The notes beneath the pieces are model-generated. The model saw only the letters and a list, made by a program, of their open reading frames with translations, did not search any database and was not told the DNA's origin. Shown piece after piece: positions 54,706-64,000 of a stretch of DNA of 64,000 nt (position 1 is its first letter; every line of letters starts with the position of its first letter). Position numbers and translations under genes: made by a program. This DNA is from Papilionanthe hookeriana x Papilionanthe teres. Taxonomy: Eukaryota; Streptophyta; Magnoliopsida; Asparagales; Orchidaceae. The stretch is taken from contig CM040422.1 of the NCBI GenBank assembly GCA_022702705.1, positions 37,595,270-37,659,269 of the forward strand. The letters are read 5' to 3'.

Positions 54706-55080
54706 TAATTTAATTTAATTTAATTTAATTGAGTTTTAATTTAATTTAATTCAATTTAATTCAATTTAGTTTGATTTGATGTTTAAATTAAATTAATTTG
54801 ATTTGATTTAATTTTAATTTAATTTGATTTAATTTCCTTTAATTTAAATTAATTTGATTTAATTTAATTTAATTTAATTTAATTTAATTTAATTTAACTT
54901 AATTTAATTTGATTTTATTTATTTAATTTAATTTAATTTAATTTATTCATTTAATTTAATTTAATTTGTTTATTTAATTTAATTTAATTTAATCTTTAAT
55001 TTAATCCAACTTTTAATTTAAATTTAATTTAATTTAATTTTAATTTAATTTAATTTAATTTAATTTTTAATTAAATTTTA
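54706..55080. repeat. (TTTAA)n satellite with variants
   Basis: About 370 bp of the pentamer TTTAA with TTGAT, TTCAA and TTTAT variants, for example 54866-54896 in nearly pure form. It looks like slippage-driven expansion. Confidence 0.85.
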
Positions 55081-56879
55081 TTTTTAATTTTAATTAAAAT
55101 TTTAAAAGAGTTTAATAATTTAATTTTGGTTTAATGATTAAGTCTTTTAATGTTTTGAATTTGAGTTATCATTTTGATTAAGAATTGAATATTAATGAGA
55201 TAATTAATTTAGGGATTTTTAAATTAAAGAATAAATCTCTTCCTAATAATATCCCTACTTTAATAATTCCAATTTTATTATTCTTCAAATTTAATCAATT
55301 ATTTAATTAAGGTTTAATCATTTTAAATTGCTTAATGGGTTTCTACCCTTTAATCATTTAAATTTCAATCATCCAAATCAGATTAGGATCAAATATTTTA
55401 CTTGTTAATTTTTTTATTAAACCTAAAGTTTTAATTAAGGGTTAAAATTTTAATTACCATTTTGCCCTTCAAGCTTAATAATTTCATAACTCACTAAATT
55501 GAGCTTAAATGAACTTGAAATTTTTATGTGACTTCACTCATATGCCAATAAAGACATGAGAGGAGAAAATGTGATTTTTCTGTATTTAATTTATTTATGT
55601 AATTATTTTTGGTGGAAAATAGGGATTTCCAAGAAAAATTTAATAATATGACAAGGGAAAGTTTACGTCCTTAAGAAAATTATGGGACATTCCTGACGAC
55701 TAGAGGACCACTTGGACCAATTTTGGTGATTTTTTAAATTATATTATTTTTATTATAATTATTTTAAGTTTTGGAGTGTTAATTAATTTAAAAATAAAAT
55801 AAATGTTAAAAAATGAATTTTATATTTTTCAAAAATCTCTCTGATATCAAGGAAATCAGAGAATCAAATTTTACAATTTTCTGATTTTTCTATGATTTAT
55901 TATAATTATTTTAGTGAAAATGCTAGAAAATACATTTTTTAATTTTAAAATTACCCTAGAGCTTTAAAATTTAATATCTCACTAAATAGACCTAAGAAAA
56001 ATATGGGGTTTGTTCCTAAGTTATTAAAATTTAAAATGTGACATTTTGGTGAATTTTATTATTTTTGTGATTTTTATTATTTTTTAATTATTAAAATATT
56101 AAAAATCAACTTTTTTAGAAAATTGAAATTTTAATTTTCTTAATTTTCCCTAATATCAGAGAGACTCCAAAACTAATTTGGTGAATTTTTGAAAGGTATT
56201 TTGAAAGTTATGAATTTTTAAAGTTTAAAATGACTAAGTGGCTTAATCGACCCATTTTGTAGGGCTAACTAAGTCGATTGACCTCAAATTTTTATTGTGG
56301 GTTCCTCTAATCCTAAAGGTCGGTGGAGAATTGATTTCAATTCAATTTGATGTATGGTTAACTCTAATTAATTAGAGATCCATTTTGGGTGTTTAAGCTA
56401 ATTAGGGTTGTTTTAAATGAACTAACTTCAAAACCTATTTTTCCTAGGGTCCTGCGAGTCGTAAGGAACATCACCAAATTTTCCTAGAATTTATTTCACA
56501 ACATGCTATTTATTGGAATTAAAATACTCAAAACAGTAACATGAATTTGAAAAATCAATAACTTTTCATAGGGATGGCCTCGACTTTGGAAAATTCGGGG
56601 AATGTTCCCAAATTCGGAGGCTTAAAGCCTCATGGTCTCATGCCATGGTGAATTGTATACATGCATGGAGAATTAAAAATATACGAGAGGGTAAATAAAT
56701 TATTAAAAATAAAATACTTGATTAAATTAAATAATTTCTTTTCCACATTATTCTCCTACGTTCATTCGAGCGAGAGGGTATTTTTATTTTATTTTTATGA
56801 CTTTCCTACACAAAGTAATGAATTTTTGAAGTTTAGGGAATTAAATAAATAGAAAATACCCCTAATTTTCTATTTATCC
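55081..56879. other. AT-rich non-coding part of the insertion
   Basis: Very AT-rich with many stops on both strands. The only ORFs are short and compositionally biased. Nothing identified. Confidence 0.4.
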
Positions 56880-57960
56880 ACGCGGCGCCGCGTCATCCTC
56901 GGCATCTCCGAACGCACACGCGTCGCGCTCCCATTCGACGCCGCCATCCGAGTCGGCGGCCGGGCCCCGCGGTTCTCATACCGTCTCCTCGGTCCGATGC
57001 CATCCGAGCCGTCCGTCCGCGCGTGTATTGAATGGACGGCATCCGTTCATCGTCCCCGAGCGTCCTCGCACGAGAGCCGTCCACACTAAATCCCTAAGAT
57101 CTCACTCGATACTCGATGGATTTTCATGTTCTTATGCTACATGGATTCGTCTTGAGAAGACGAACACATCTATATGGTTTATGTGGGATGAAATTTATGT
57201 AATAAAAATGGAGAATGTTCAGAAGCTCGGGAAGAAGAGTGAGGCCATACCTTTGCTCAGAGAAGTGTGGCTTCGATCTGAGAGTTGTTGCACCTTCGAT
57301 TGGATCCCAACATGCTCCAGATGAAGTCTCCTGGTGCAGTGAATTGCTAGGTAGGATTTCGACCACGGCTCGATCACGGAGCTTGGAGGCTGGAGCAGTC
57401 GGGTGGCCTGGAGATGGGGCTTTCGTTGGTGGACACCTTCCCTCGGTCTAGTGAAGTTGTAGAACCAATCAATTTGGGGATTGGCTCAGCTGTGGAGAAG
57501 TGTCCTGGTTTTGGGCCTAGATTTCGACTCGAAATTGAGCTCACGAGAGAAGAAATGGCGGGGGATCTCGGTGGGTATCAAGTGCTGCTGTGTATGGGGA
57601 GGAGTACGGAACAATTTTGGCGAGTTTCCTTAAGGTTTTTTTTAGCACCCCTCATGGCCGAGAGGGGTGGTGTTTAAATAGGAGAGGGTGGAGGGCCTCC
57701 CGGGGAGAGTTAGGGCTTGGGATCGAGCTGCTTAGGTCGAGGGCGAACGGCCACGATGGCCGTCGGGAATGGGGCGGCTCGGCGAGGGAGAATTCCAAAG
57801 TTGGCTCACATGTGAGCTCTCGGCCCGGTGGTTTCCGGCGGTTGTGGTGGGCGGCGGCCGAGGTCGGGTCACCCTCGAGGTCGGGGAAGTCGGGGCTGGA
57901 AGTTTGTGCGATCGATTGGCCATGGACATGTGTAAAGGAGTTGAATTGAAATGGAATGGG
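56880..57960. other. GC-rich island inside the insertion, gene-like composition
   Basis: An abrupt switch from AT-rich to very GC-rich sequence occurs at 56880 (CGCGGCGCCGCG). Overlapping ORFs appear on both strands (for example 57028-57324 plus, 57590-57949 plus, 57652-57972 minus), as expected from GC content alone. None shows a motif I recognise, and their residue use (Arg, Pro, Ser, Gly) looks frame-shadow-like. A TTTAAATAG stretch lies at about 57674. It could be LTR promoter and leader sequence or a captured host fragment. Confidence 0.45.
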
Positions 57961-60006
57961 GGATGAGCTCATTTTGGGTTCAAGTGGGTCAACCCACCTT
58001 TTGGGCTTGGTTCACCTCCCCATGGTTGATTTGGGGTGAGGGAGGATCGGATGGATCGGCTAGGAAAGGGTGGAGAAGTCACCATCCATGAATATTTTGA
58101 TTAAACATGGATTAAGGTGAAGCATTAAAAGGGTTAAAACCTTTTAAGGGAGCTTAAAGAGGTTCCTCCTTTTGCCATTAGTGGCTTGATCACATGTCGA
58201 AGCCTTCCATGGCTTCATGTGGCTTGTCCATGGCTTGCATGGCTTGTCTTTGGCTTGGCAAAAAGTTTGGTCAATTTCATAAAAATGGATTTTAAGGATT
58301 TTGGATAATTTGGTGGAAATTTGGATCAAGCCTCATTTAGAATTATTTGATCATTGGTTTAGGACTTAGGGATGACTTTAATTGAAAGTATGATGAGGGG
58401 AAATGTCATATGGGCTTTAGGGTGGATGTTCGGCTTTTTTGAAATGGTTTTAGATGGGCTTTTAAGATGGTTTAGGAAAGTGGGCTTTTGAATTTTAAAA
58501 TGGATTTTGGGATGAAATTTTGGTAAAGTCTTGGGCCAAATAATTGTTGGGTTTAGCTCATAGATTTGTCATGAGTGACTTGAAGCAAATTGGGGGAGAT
58601 TTGGGTTTGAATTGGGTTGAATTTGGGTTCTTTTGGTGAATGGGCCAATATAGGTCCAAGTGGGCCAAGTTGGGCCAATGTTGGGCTAGGGTTGAAATTG
58701 ATGTAAAATTAATGTTGAGAAATGTTTATGGGAGTGTTTCAAAGAGGTTTTGACTTTGGTTGGGCTTTGATTTTGGGGTTTGGGCTCATTTGGGTTAGGT
58801 TTGGGTTTAGGTCAAAACTGGGCTTTTTAGCTTTGGGTTGAATTTGAGTGGAGTTTGGGTCCAAATTTTGGGCAAATCATGTTAGTGTTTTGCTTGTGGG
58901 GATGCTAAGGAAGATTTAGAAAAGATTTGGGGTTAATTGGAGTTGAATTGGGTGAGTTTGGGTTAGGTTTGGGTCATGGGTCCAAATTGGGCTTTAAGGC
59001 CAAAAGTGAAATTGGATCCAAATGTCAATCAAATTGGACTTGAATTTGGTCTAAATTGGAGTTGGGAATGTTGAATTGAAGTTTAGAATTAAATTGGACC
59101 AGAATTTAGGTCAATTGGGTAGGTTTGGTTTGACATTGGGTTCACTTTGGGTTAAAATGGGTCAAATTGGGGGTTTTGACAAAAGTAGGGTAAATTGACA
59201 AATTGGCCCATGGTGTAGTTGAACAAAATGAAATTGGGAATATTTGGGATTTTATCGGGAATTTTCTGAATTTTTGGATTTTTGGGTCGAGGGGGTATTT
59301 TGGGTATTTGGAGGGTATTGGGAGGTTTTCTTGGAATTTTTGATATTTTTGGGTATGGATGGTCAATTTGAGTGATGTGGAAATGTTTGGAATTGATTTT
59401 GGGGAATTTTGGGTAATTTGTAAATTTTGGAAGATTTCAAGGGTTTTGGGTAAGTTTGGCGAGTGTAAGGTCCGGGGTCGAAAATTGAAAATTTGGAAAA
59501 TTGAAGATTGGGTAAATTTGAGTGGAATGAAATCATTTTGGTTGAGCCATGAAGCCACATCAAGCCCACATGAGCCATGAGGGGACTCATTTGAGGCATT
59601 CAGCTATGTTGTTCCTAACCCTGCTAGCCGAGGGCTTAGGGGTTAAGAACCATCCATGTGAATCACCTACATGAGTCGGGGAGGTCGAGTTGGGTATGGG
59701 TGTGGTTTTAGGAGGTGTGTGAAAGTGTAGTGTATGTGTAAGTGTATGTGTAAGTCGGCCCTTCACCGAGACCGGGCCACCGAGGCGATCTCAAGGCCGA
59801 AAAGTCCTATAGGAACTCATCCTTTAAACTTCCATATTTGATTTCAACCCTCTAGGTGATTAGGGGTCTACAGTCAGGTTTGTGGAGTTTGAAGGGAGTT
59901 AAGAAGTGGTTTGAAATTCTAGAGGGTGGGTCCCAATTCTAGTCTTCTAAGATAGTCAAAGGAAAAGCCTAAGGCTAGATCCTAAGTACTAAAGAGAAGA
60001 AGAGAA
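57961..60006. other. G/T-rich non-coding part of the insertion
   Basis: Dominated by words such as TTTGGG, TTGGGC and GGGTTTGG on the plus strand from about 58400 to 59560, then GC-richer sequence (59740-59800) and purine-rich sequence before the end. Strand asymmetry is strong. No coding recognised; ORFs at 59142-59599 follow from the biased composition. Confidence 0.45.
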
Positions 60007-60027
60007 GACCTCATTAAAAATGAGGTC
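60007..60027. other. perfect hairpin at the right end of the insertion
   Basis: GACCTCATT (60007-60015) and AATGAGGTC (60019-60027), a 9-bp stem with a 3-nt loop, ending 4 nt before the insertion boundary. Confidence 0.6.
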
Positions 60028-60031
60028 AACA

Positions 60032-60720
60032 GCCCATAATGCAGTGTCTAGTCTTATAGACTAGTCTGATCTATTAGGATTTACAGACTTTTCTAATATA
60101 CGCTTAATCTCTCGATTAGAAACTTCAGCTAATCCACTAGTTTGTGGATGATAAGCGAGTTGATATCTTATGCATAATATTATATTTTTCTACGAGTTTG
60201 TGAATATATTTGTTTCTAGAATGAGTTCCTCCGTCGGTGATAATCACTCTCGGCATTCCAAATCTAGTAAAAATATTTTTCATTAAAAATTTTGAAACAC
60301 TTTTAGCATCACACCTAGATAAAGCTTGTGCTTCGATCCATTTGGAAACATAATCAACAACTACTTAATATATATGAGTTTCCGAATGACGGAATAAAAG
60401 GTCCCATGAAATCTAATCCCCAAACATCAAAAATTTCAACTTCTAATATAAAATTCGGAGGCATTTCATTTTTCTTGATATGTTTCCTACTCTTTGGCAT
60501 TTATCGCGAGGTTTTTATATATCGATATACATCTCTAAATAGAGTAGGCCGGTAGAATCCAGATTGTAGAATTTTATATGCAATTTTATCTGTCCCAAAA
60601 TGTCCTCCAAAATCAGAGTCATGACATTTTTGAATAATTGGTTCAGTTTCTTCATAAGGCATGCATCTTCTAATAATTAAATCCTTACATTGCATATATA
60701 AGTATGGTTCATCCCAAAGT
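60032..60720 (-). pseudogene. integrase zinc finger and core (D)
   Basis: Zinc finger at 60695-60501: CHDSDFGGHFGTDKIAYKIL and LFRDVYRYIKTSR. Core: DVWGLDFMGP with the Trp and first catalytic Asp intact (about 60390-60430), SKWIEAQALSRCDAKS, PRVIITDGGTHSRNKYIHKL with the second Asp, then, past a frame change, EVSNREIKRILEK with the Glu. All three catalytic residues are visible. The frame is broken in places and the protein is split by the insertion after TALWA. Confidence 0.83.
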
Positions 60721-62000
60721 ATGATTTAGTATCGTGAATGAATTTTTTATGTTGTTGCAAAGTTAACATAGGTGGTAAAATGTCACTTACGATATAATTT
60801 ACTATATCGGCATACCAGGTATTTTCGACACATTTATATTATAAAGTTGTTCATCGGGAAAAGCTGTCTAAAATTTCATTATCGGTATTAGATAATTCAT
60901 AATTTTCTAATCTTGATAAATGATCAGCAATTTGATTATCGGTTCCTTTTTGTTAATTATCTCAAAATCAAATTCTTGCATTAATAATATCCTTCTAATT
61001 AATCTTGGTTAAGAATCTTTCTTTTGCATTAAATATTTTATAGCGAGAATGATCGGTATGCACGATACATTTAGTTCCTATTAGATAATGCCAAAATTTA
61101 TTAAAAGCAAATACAATTGCTAATAATTCTCTTTCAGTAACTGTATAATTTATTTCAGCATCATTTAGGGTTTTACTAGAATAATATATAACTTTAAAAA
61201 TCTTATCATATCGTTGCTCAGGAACTGCTCCTATAGCATAATCACTAGCATCACACATAAGCTCAAATGGTTTCTTGTCCTTTTCAAATTTCTTGTACTT
61301 TTCAAGAAGTTGGCATAGAGGTTTAGTAATTTTTGAAAAATCTTTAATATAACGCCTGTAAAATCCAGCATGTCCAAGAAAACTTCTTACCCCTTTTACC
61401 GTAGTTGGAGGTGGTAATTTAGTTATTACTTGAATTTTTGCGAGGTCTACTTCCATGCCTTTTTCGATATTTTATGCCCTAATACAATGCCACTTGTAAC
61501 CATAAATTGACATTTCTCCCAATTAAGAACTAAATTAGTTTTCTCACATACTTCGAATACTTTTTCAAGATGATTTAAGCATGTGTCAAATGTTGTTCCA
61601 AATACAGAGAAATCATCTATAAATACTTCTATTCCATTATCAATTAATTTACTAAATATAGACATCATACATCTTTGGAATGTTGCAGGTGCATTACATA
61701 ATCCAAAAGGCATTCTTCGAAAAGCGAAAGTTCCATAAGGACTAGTAAATGTAGTTTTATCTTGATCCTCGGGAGCAATTTGTATTTGATGATAACTTAG
61801 GTATATCCATCTAAGAAACAAAAATACTTATGTCCAGTTAATCTATCTAACATACTGGTCTAGAAATAGTAAAGGGAAGTGATCTTTTCTAGTGGTTGTG
61901 TTTAATTTTCTATAATCGATACATATTCGCCATCCAGGTAACTTGTCTTAGAGGGATAAGATCATTATTTTCATTAGCTTTGACGATCACCCCTCCTTTT
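60721..62000 (-). pseudogene. reverse transcriptase and RNase H (D)
   Basis: RT palm open at 61821-61447: YGTFAFRRMPFGLCNAPATF, the box VFIDDFSVFG with both Asp, and NLVLNWEKCQFMVTSGIVLG with the Trp that is a stop in A, B and C. Thumb and RNase H at 61456-60995: GVRSFLGHAGFYRRYIKDFS, PFELMCDASDYAIGA and VTERELLAIVFAFNKFWHYL. About 30 residues between LLEKYKKFEK and KKPFELM are missing compared with A. The region at 61830-62000 (RICIDYRKLN-type) is frame-broken. Confidence 0.85.
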
Positions 62001-62678
62001 TTAGGTACACGGTGAATTGGGCTTACCCAACACTTTGTCGGAAATAGGATATATAATACCCTTATCTAACCATTTTAAAATTTCTTTCTTGACTACTTCG
62101 TTCATTATCGGATTTAATCTCCTTTGTGGATCTGCTTTAGGTTTATGGTCATTATCTAAAATAATTCTGTGCATACAGATTGAAGGACTAATTCCTTTAA
62201 TATCTGCTAAAGTCCAACCAAAATTTTTTTTATATTTTTTTAATGTATCTAAAAGTTTTTGTTCTTGAGATTCATTTAATTCAGATGAAATAATAGCTGG
62301 TAGAGTTGAAGAATTACCTAAGTAAGCATACTTTAAATGATTAGGTAACATTTTTAACTCAAGTTCGGGAGGTTTAATAATTGATGGAACTATATTTTTT
62401 TCGATATTTTCTGTGTTATCCAAAAATTCAAATTTCTCTTGAATATAATCTAGTTCTTCATTTATCTCAAAATTTTTAATTAATTCAATACTTTCTTTTT
62501 CTAATTTTTCTTCATAATATTCTTTAAAATTTTCTTTTTGTAAATGATCGAGTACTTCCATTCGAAAACACTCATCATCTTTTTCTAGCGCAGGATATTT
62601 CATTGATTTAGCGATATTAAAAGTTACTTTTTGGTCATTTACTCTCATAGTTAATTCTCCTTTACGAACATCGATCAT
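62001..62678 (-). pseudogene. protease end, pol linker and RT N-terminus (D)
   Basis: One open stretch of 225 codons: MIDVRKGELTMRVNDQKVTF, the acidic linker (EKLEKESIELIKNFEINEEL), LELKMLPNHLKYAYLGNSST, KKNFGWTLADIKGISPSICM, KADPQRRLNPIMNEVVKKEI and LKWLDKGIIYPISD. The Gln of DPQRRL is intact, unlike A and B. Confidence 0.85.
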
Positions 62679-62993
62679 AGCTTTTCCGGTGGCTAAAAAT
62701 TATCTTCATAAAATGATAGGAATTTCTTTATCTTCTTCCATATCTAGAACAATAAAATCTACGGGAAGATAAATTTGTCCACTTTTACTAATACATCTTC
62801 GATAACTCCCTTAGGATATGTAACGAACGATCGACTAGCGAAGAGTTCTTGAAGTAGGTGAAATTTCTCCCAGATCCTAATCTCTTAAAAATTGATAGAG
62901 GCATTAGATTGATGCTTGCTCTAAGTCACACAAAGCTTTTCCATAGAATTTTTCTCCGATAGCGCGGGGTATAGTGAAAGCTACCGGGATCTT
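62679..62993 (-). pseudogene. aspartic protease (D)
   Basis: Broken into short pieces: FTIPRAIGEKFYGKALCDL-type sequence (about 62920-62990) with the active-site Asp, SFVTYPKGVIEDVLVKVDKF, then DFIVLDMEEDKEIPIIL and FLATGKAMIDV. Several frameshifts lie within 300 bp, so it is the worst-preserved part of D. Confidence 0.75.
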
Positions 62994-64000
62994 TTAATTT
63001 TTCGGGAAGTTTTTACGAATAATAGCACTACACTCTTCACTAAGTGCGACCATTTCATTATCGGTAAATTTTCTTTTTTTATTTAGAATATCTTTCATAA
63101 ATTTTACATAGTTTGGCATTTGTTCTAAAGCTTCTATGAAAGGAATATTTATCGTTAATTTCTTCAAAATTTCAAGGAATTTAGCAAATTGTTTGTTTTT
63201 TTTATGTTGAATTAGTCGTTGAGAAAATGGTGGTGGAGGTATTTCAACAAAAATTTTCATAGGTATTAAAGGATTTTCTAAATTTGGATCTTGTTGATTC
63301 TTTTCCTTTTCAATTTCCACTTCCTCTTTTTGGCTTTCAATTTCTTTCTGAATTTGAGGTTCTAATTCTTTTCCACTTCGTAATTGTATCGCTTTAATTT
63401 GTTCATTTCCCTTGTCTTTGGGATTTATTTCCACATTACTAGGAAATGTTCCAGGTATTCTATTATTAAGTGCAGTAGCGATATGTTCAAGTTGAGTTTC
63501 AATTTTTTTTATAGCTGTTCCTTTATTTTGTAATTGGTTTCCATGTATTTGTAATTGATTTCCTTGATTTTGTAAATGTTGACCCATATTTAATATTAAT
63601 TCTTCTATAGATAATTTCTTATCTTTAAATTGAGGGTTATTATTATTAAATCCAGGTGGATAATTAGGTTTATAATTAGAATTTCCTTGATTAGATGGAT
63701 TTCCTAATTGTTGTGTCATATTATTCATCCATGGTTGATTAGTTGTATTATTATTCCAATTAAAATTAGGATGATTTTTCCATCCGGGATTATAATAATT
63801 TGCATAAGGATTATTGGGTACTGTTGTTAATTGCATTAATTGTTTCATACTGAGATTGGGATTCTATAAGTTGTCCAGATGAATTTTCTTCTGATATAGT
63901 TGGAGAGTAATTCATTCCAAAGTGATCTAATTTTTAAGATACAGCAGCAATTTGTGAAGCTAACATATATATTGCATCATTTTCATGAATACTAGCTATT
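62994..64000 (-). pseudogene. Athila-type gag, C-terminal two thirds (D)
   Basis: Open over 284 codons at 63848-62994: NPYANYYNPGWKNHPNFNWN, a Gln/Asn-rich tract (NQGNQLQIHGNQLQNKG), NPKDKGNEQIKAIQLRSGKE, PPPPFSQRLIQHKKNKQFAK and PFIEALEQMPNYVKFMKDIL. Upstream, after a stop near 63940, it continues with IYMLASQIAAVS-type sequence to the window edge. No zinc knuckle is visible. It is the best preserved gag in the window. Confidence 0.87.

Larger units (their letters stand above)
52580..60031. mobile_element. 7452-bp insertion with TG...CA ends, no recognisable coding
   Basis: It starts TGTCGGCATATT and ends GAGGTCAACA with a perfect 5-bp duplication, so it behaves like an LTR-type insertion. 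I find no second copy of its start near its end, no gag or pol motif and no primer site, so it is either an exceptionally long solo LTR or a non-autonomous element with unrecognised LTRs. It contains structured repeats, a TTTAA satellite, a GC-rich kilobase and a G/T-rich region. Family and orientation unknown. Confidence 0.72.
52575..60036. repeat. 5-bp target site duplication around the 7.45-kb insertion
   Basis: GCCCA at 52575-52579 and at 60032-60036, both inside the integrase coding of element D. This is the size left by LTR retrotransposon integrase. Confidence 0.82.
60032..64000 (-). mobile_element. Athila-type element D, 5' half (gag to integrase)
   Basis: Minus strand: gag from beyond 64000 to about 62994, protease, linker, RT, RNase H, zinc finger and integrase core up to 60032, where the 7.45-kb insertion interrupts. 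The 5' LTR is outside the window. It keeps several residues lost in A, B and C, so it is a separate and less decayed copy or family. Confidence 0.86.

Noticed and set aside
56893..57972. Overlapping ORFs of 60-119 codons as possible host genes
   Set aside because: They overlap on both strands in a GC-rich island, share no known motif and have frame-shadow residue composition.
59142..59599. 138-codon minus-strand ORF and its plus-strand partner
   Set aside because: Pro/Ser/Lys/Phe-rich protein mirrors the G/T-rich plus strand. No motif; explained by composition.
52580..60031. Helitron or DNA transposon as identity of the insertion
   Set aside because: There are no terminal inverted repeats and no CTRR end, and the 5-bp duplication with TG...CA ends fits LTR-type integration better.

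Overview
This window is plant nuclear DNA made almost entirely of nested, decayed retrotransposons. The host is a flowering plant; I cannot name the species. The evidence is Athila-type and Tat-type Ty3/gypsy polyproteins, plant LINEs with an RNase H domain behind the reverse transcriptase, a tRNA-Asp-type primer binding site, and plant-specific 'putative plant transposon protein'-like ORFs between integrase and 3' LTR. I see no convincing host gene, tRNA, rRNA or CRISPR. The density of nested, mutated elements suggests gene-poor heterochromatin.

Layout. 1-2029 (-): gag-protease-linker fragment of an Athila-type element. 2030-5574 (+): truncated Tat-type element (RT, RNase H, second RNase H, integrase). 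5575-26011 (+): element A, a 20 kb Athila-type composite with both LTRs. A solo LTR of another family sits inside its RT (10382-12285), and the RT-to-3' part is duplicated in tandem (second copy, C, from about 17281). 24236-31320 (+): element B, a second internal region that shares A's 3' LTR, carries the same solo LTR at the same site and is cut off at 31320. 31321-47280: LINE pieces L1-L5 in both orientations, separated by (TA)n tracts, with one more LTR at 32280-33825. 47281-52579 and 60032-64000 (-): element D, another Athila-type element, split inside integrase by a 7452-bp insertion (52580-60031) that has a perfect 5-bp target duplication, TG...CA ends and no recognisable coding.

Most notable. 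Three Athila-like families each carry their own short GC-rich palindrome, repeated in clusters of pairs at matching places: in the LTR and, where the 3' region is present, before each extra ORF downstream of integrase. Those ORFs are a 134-codon coiled-coil ORF (A, C) and larger plant-transposon-protein-like ORFs (C; two in D). The 134-codon ORF has a TATAAAAGG box 85 nt upstream in both copies. The larger ORFs have a possible 5'-leader intron of about 200 nt ending just before the ATG in both C and D. Together this suggests separately transcribed accessory genes under family-specific palindromic control.

History. A, B and C share nonsense codons as well as the solo-LTR insertion, so the ancestral element was probably already dead, or depended on other copies, before these copies separated.
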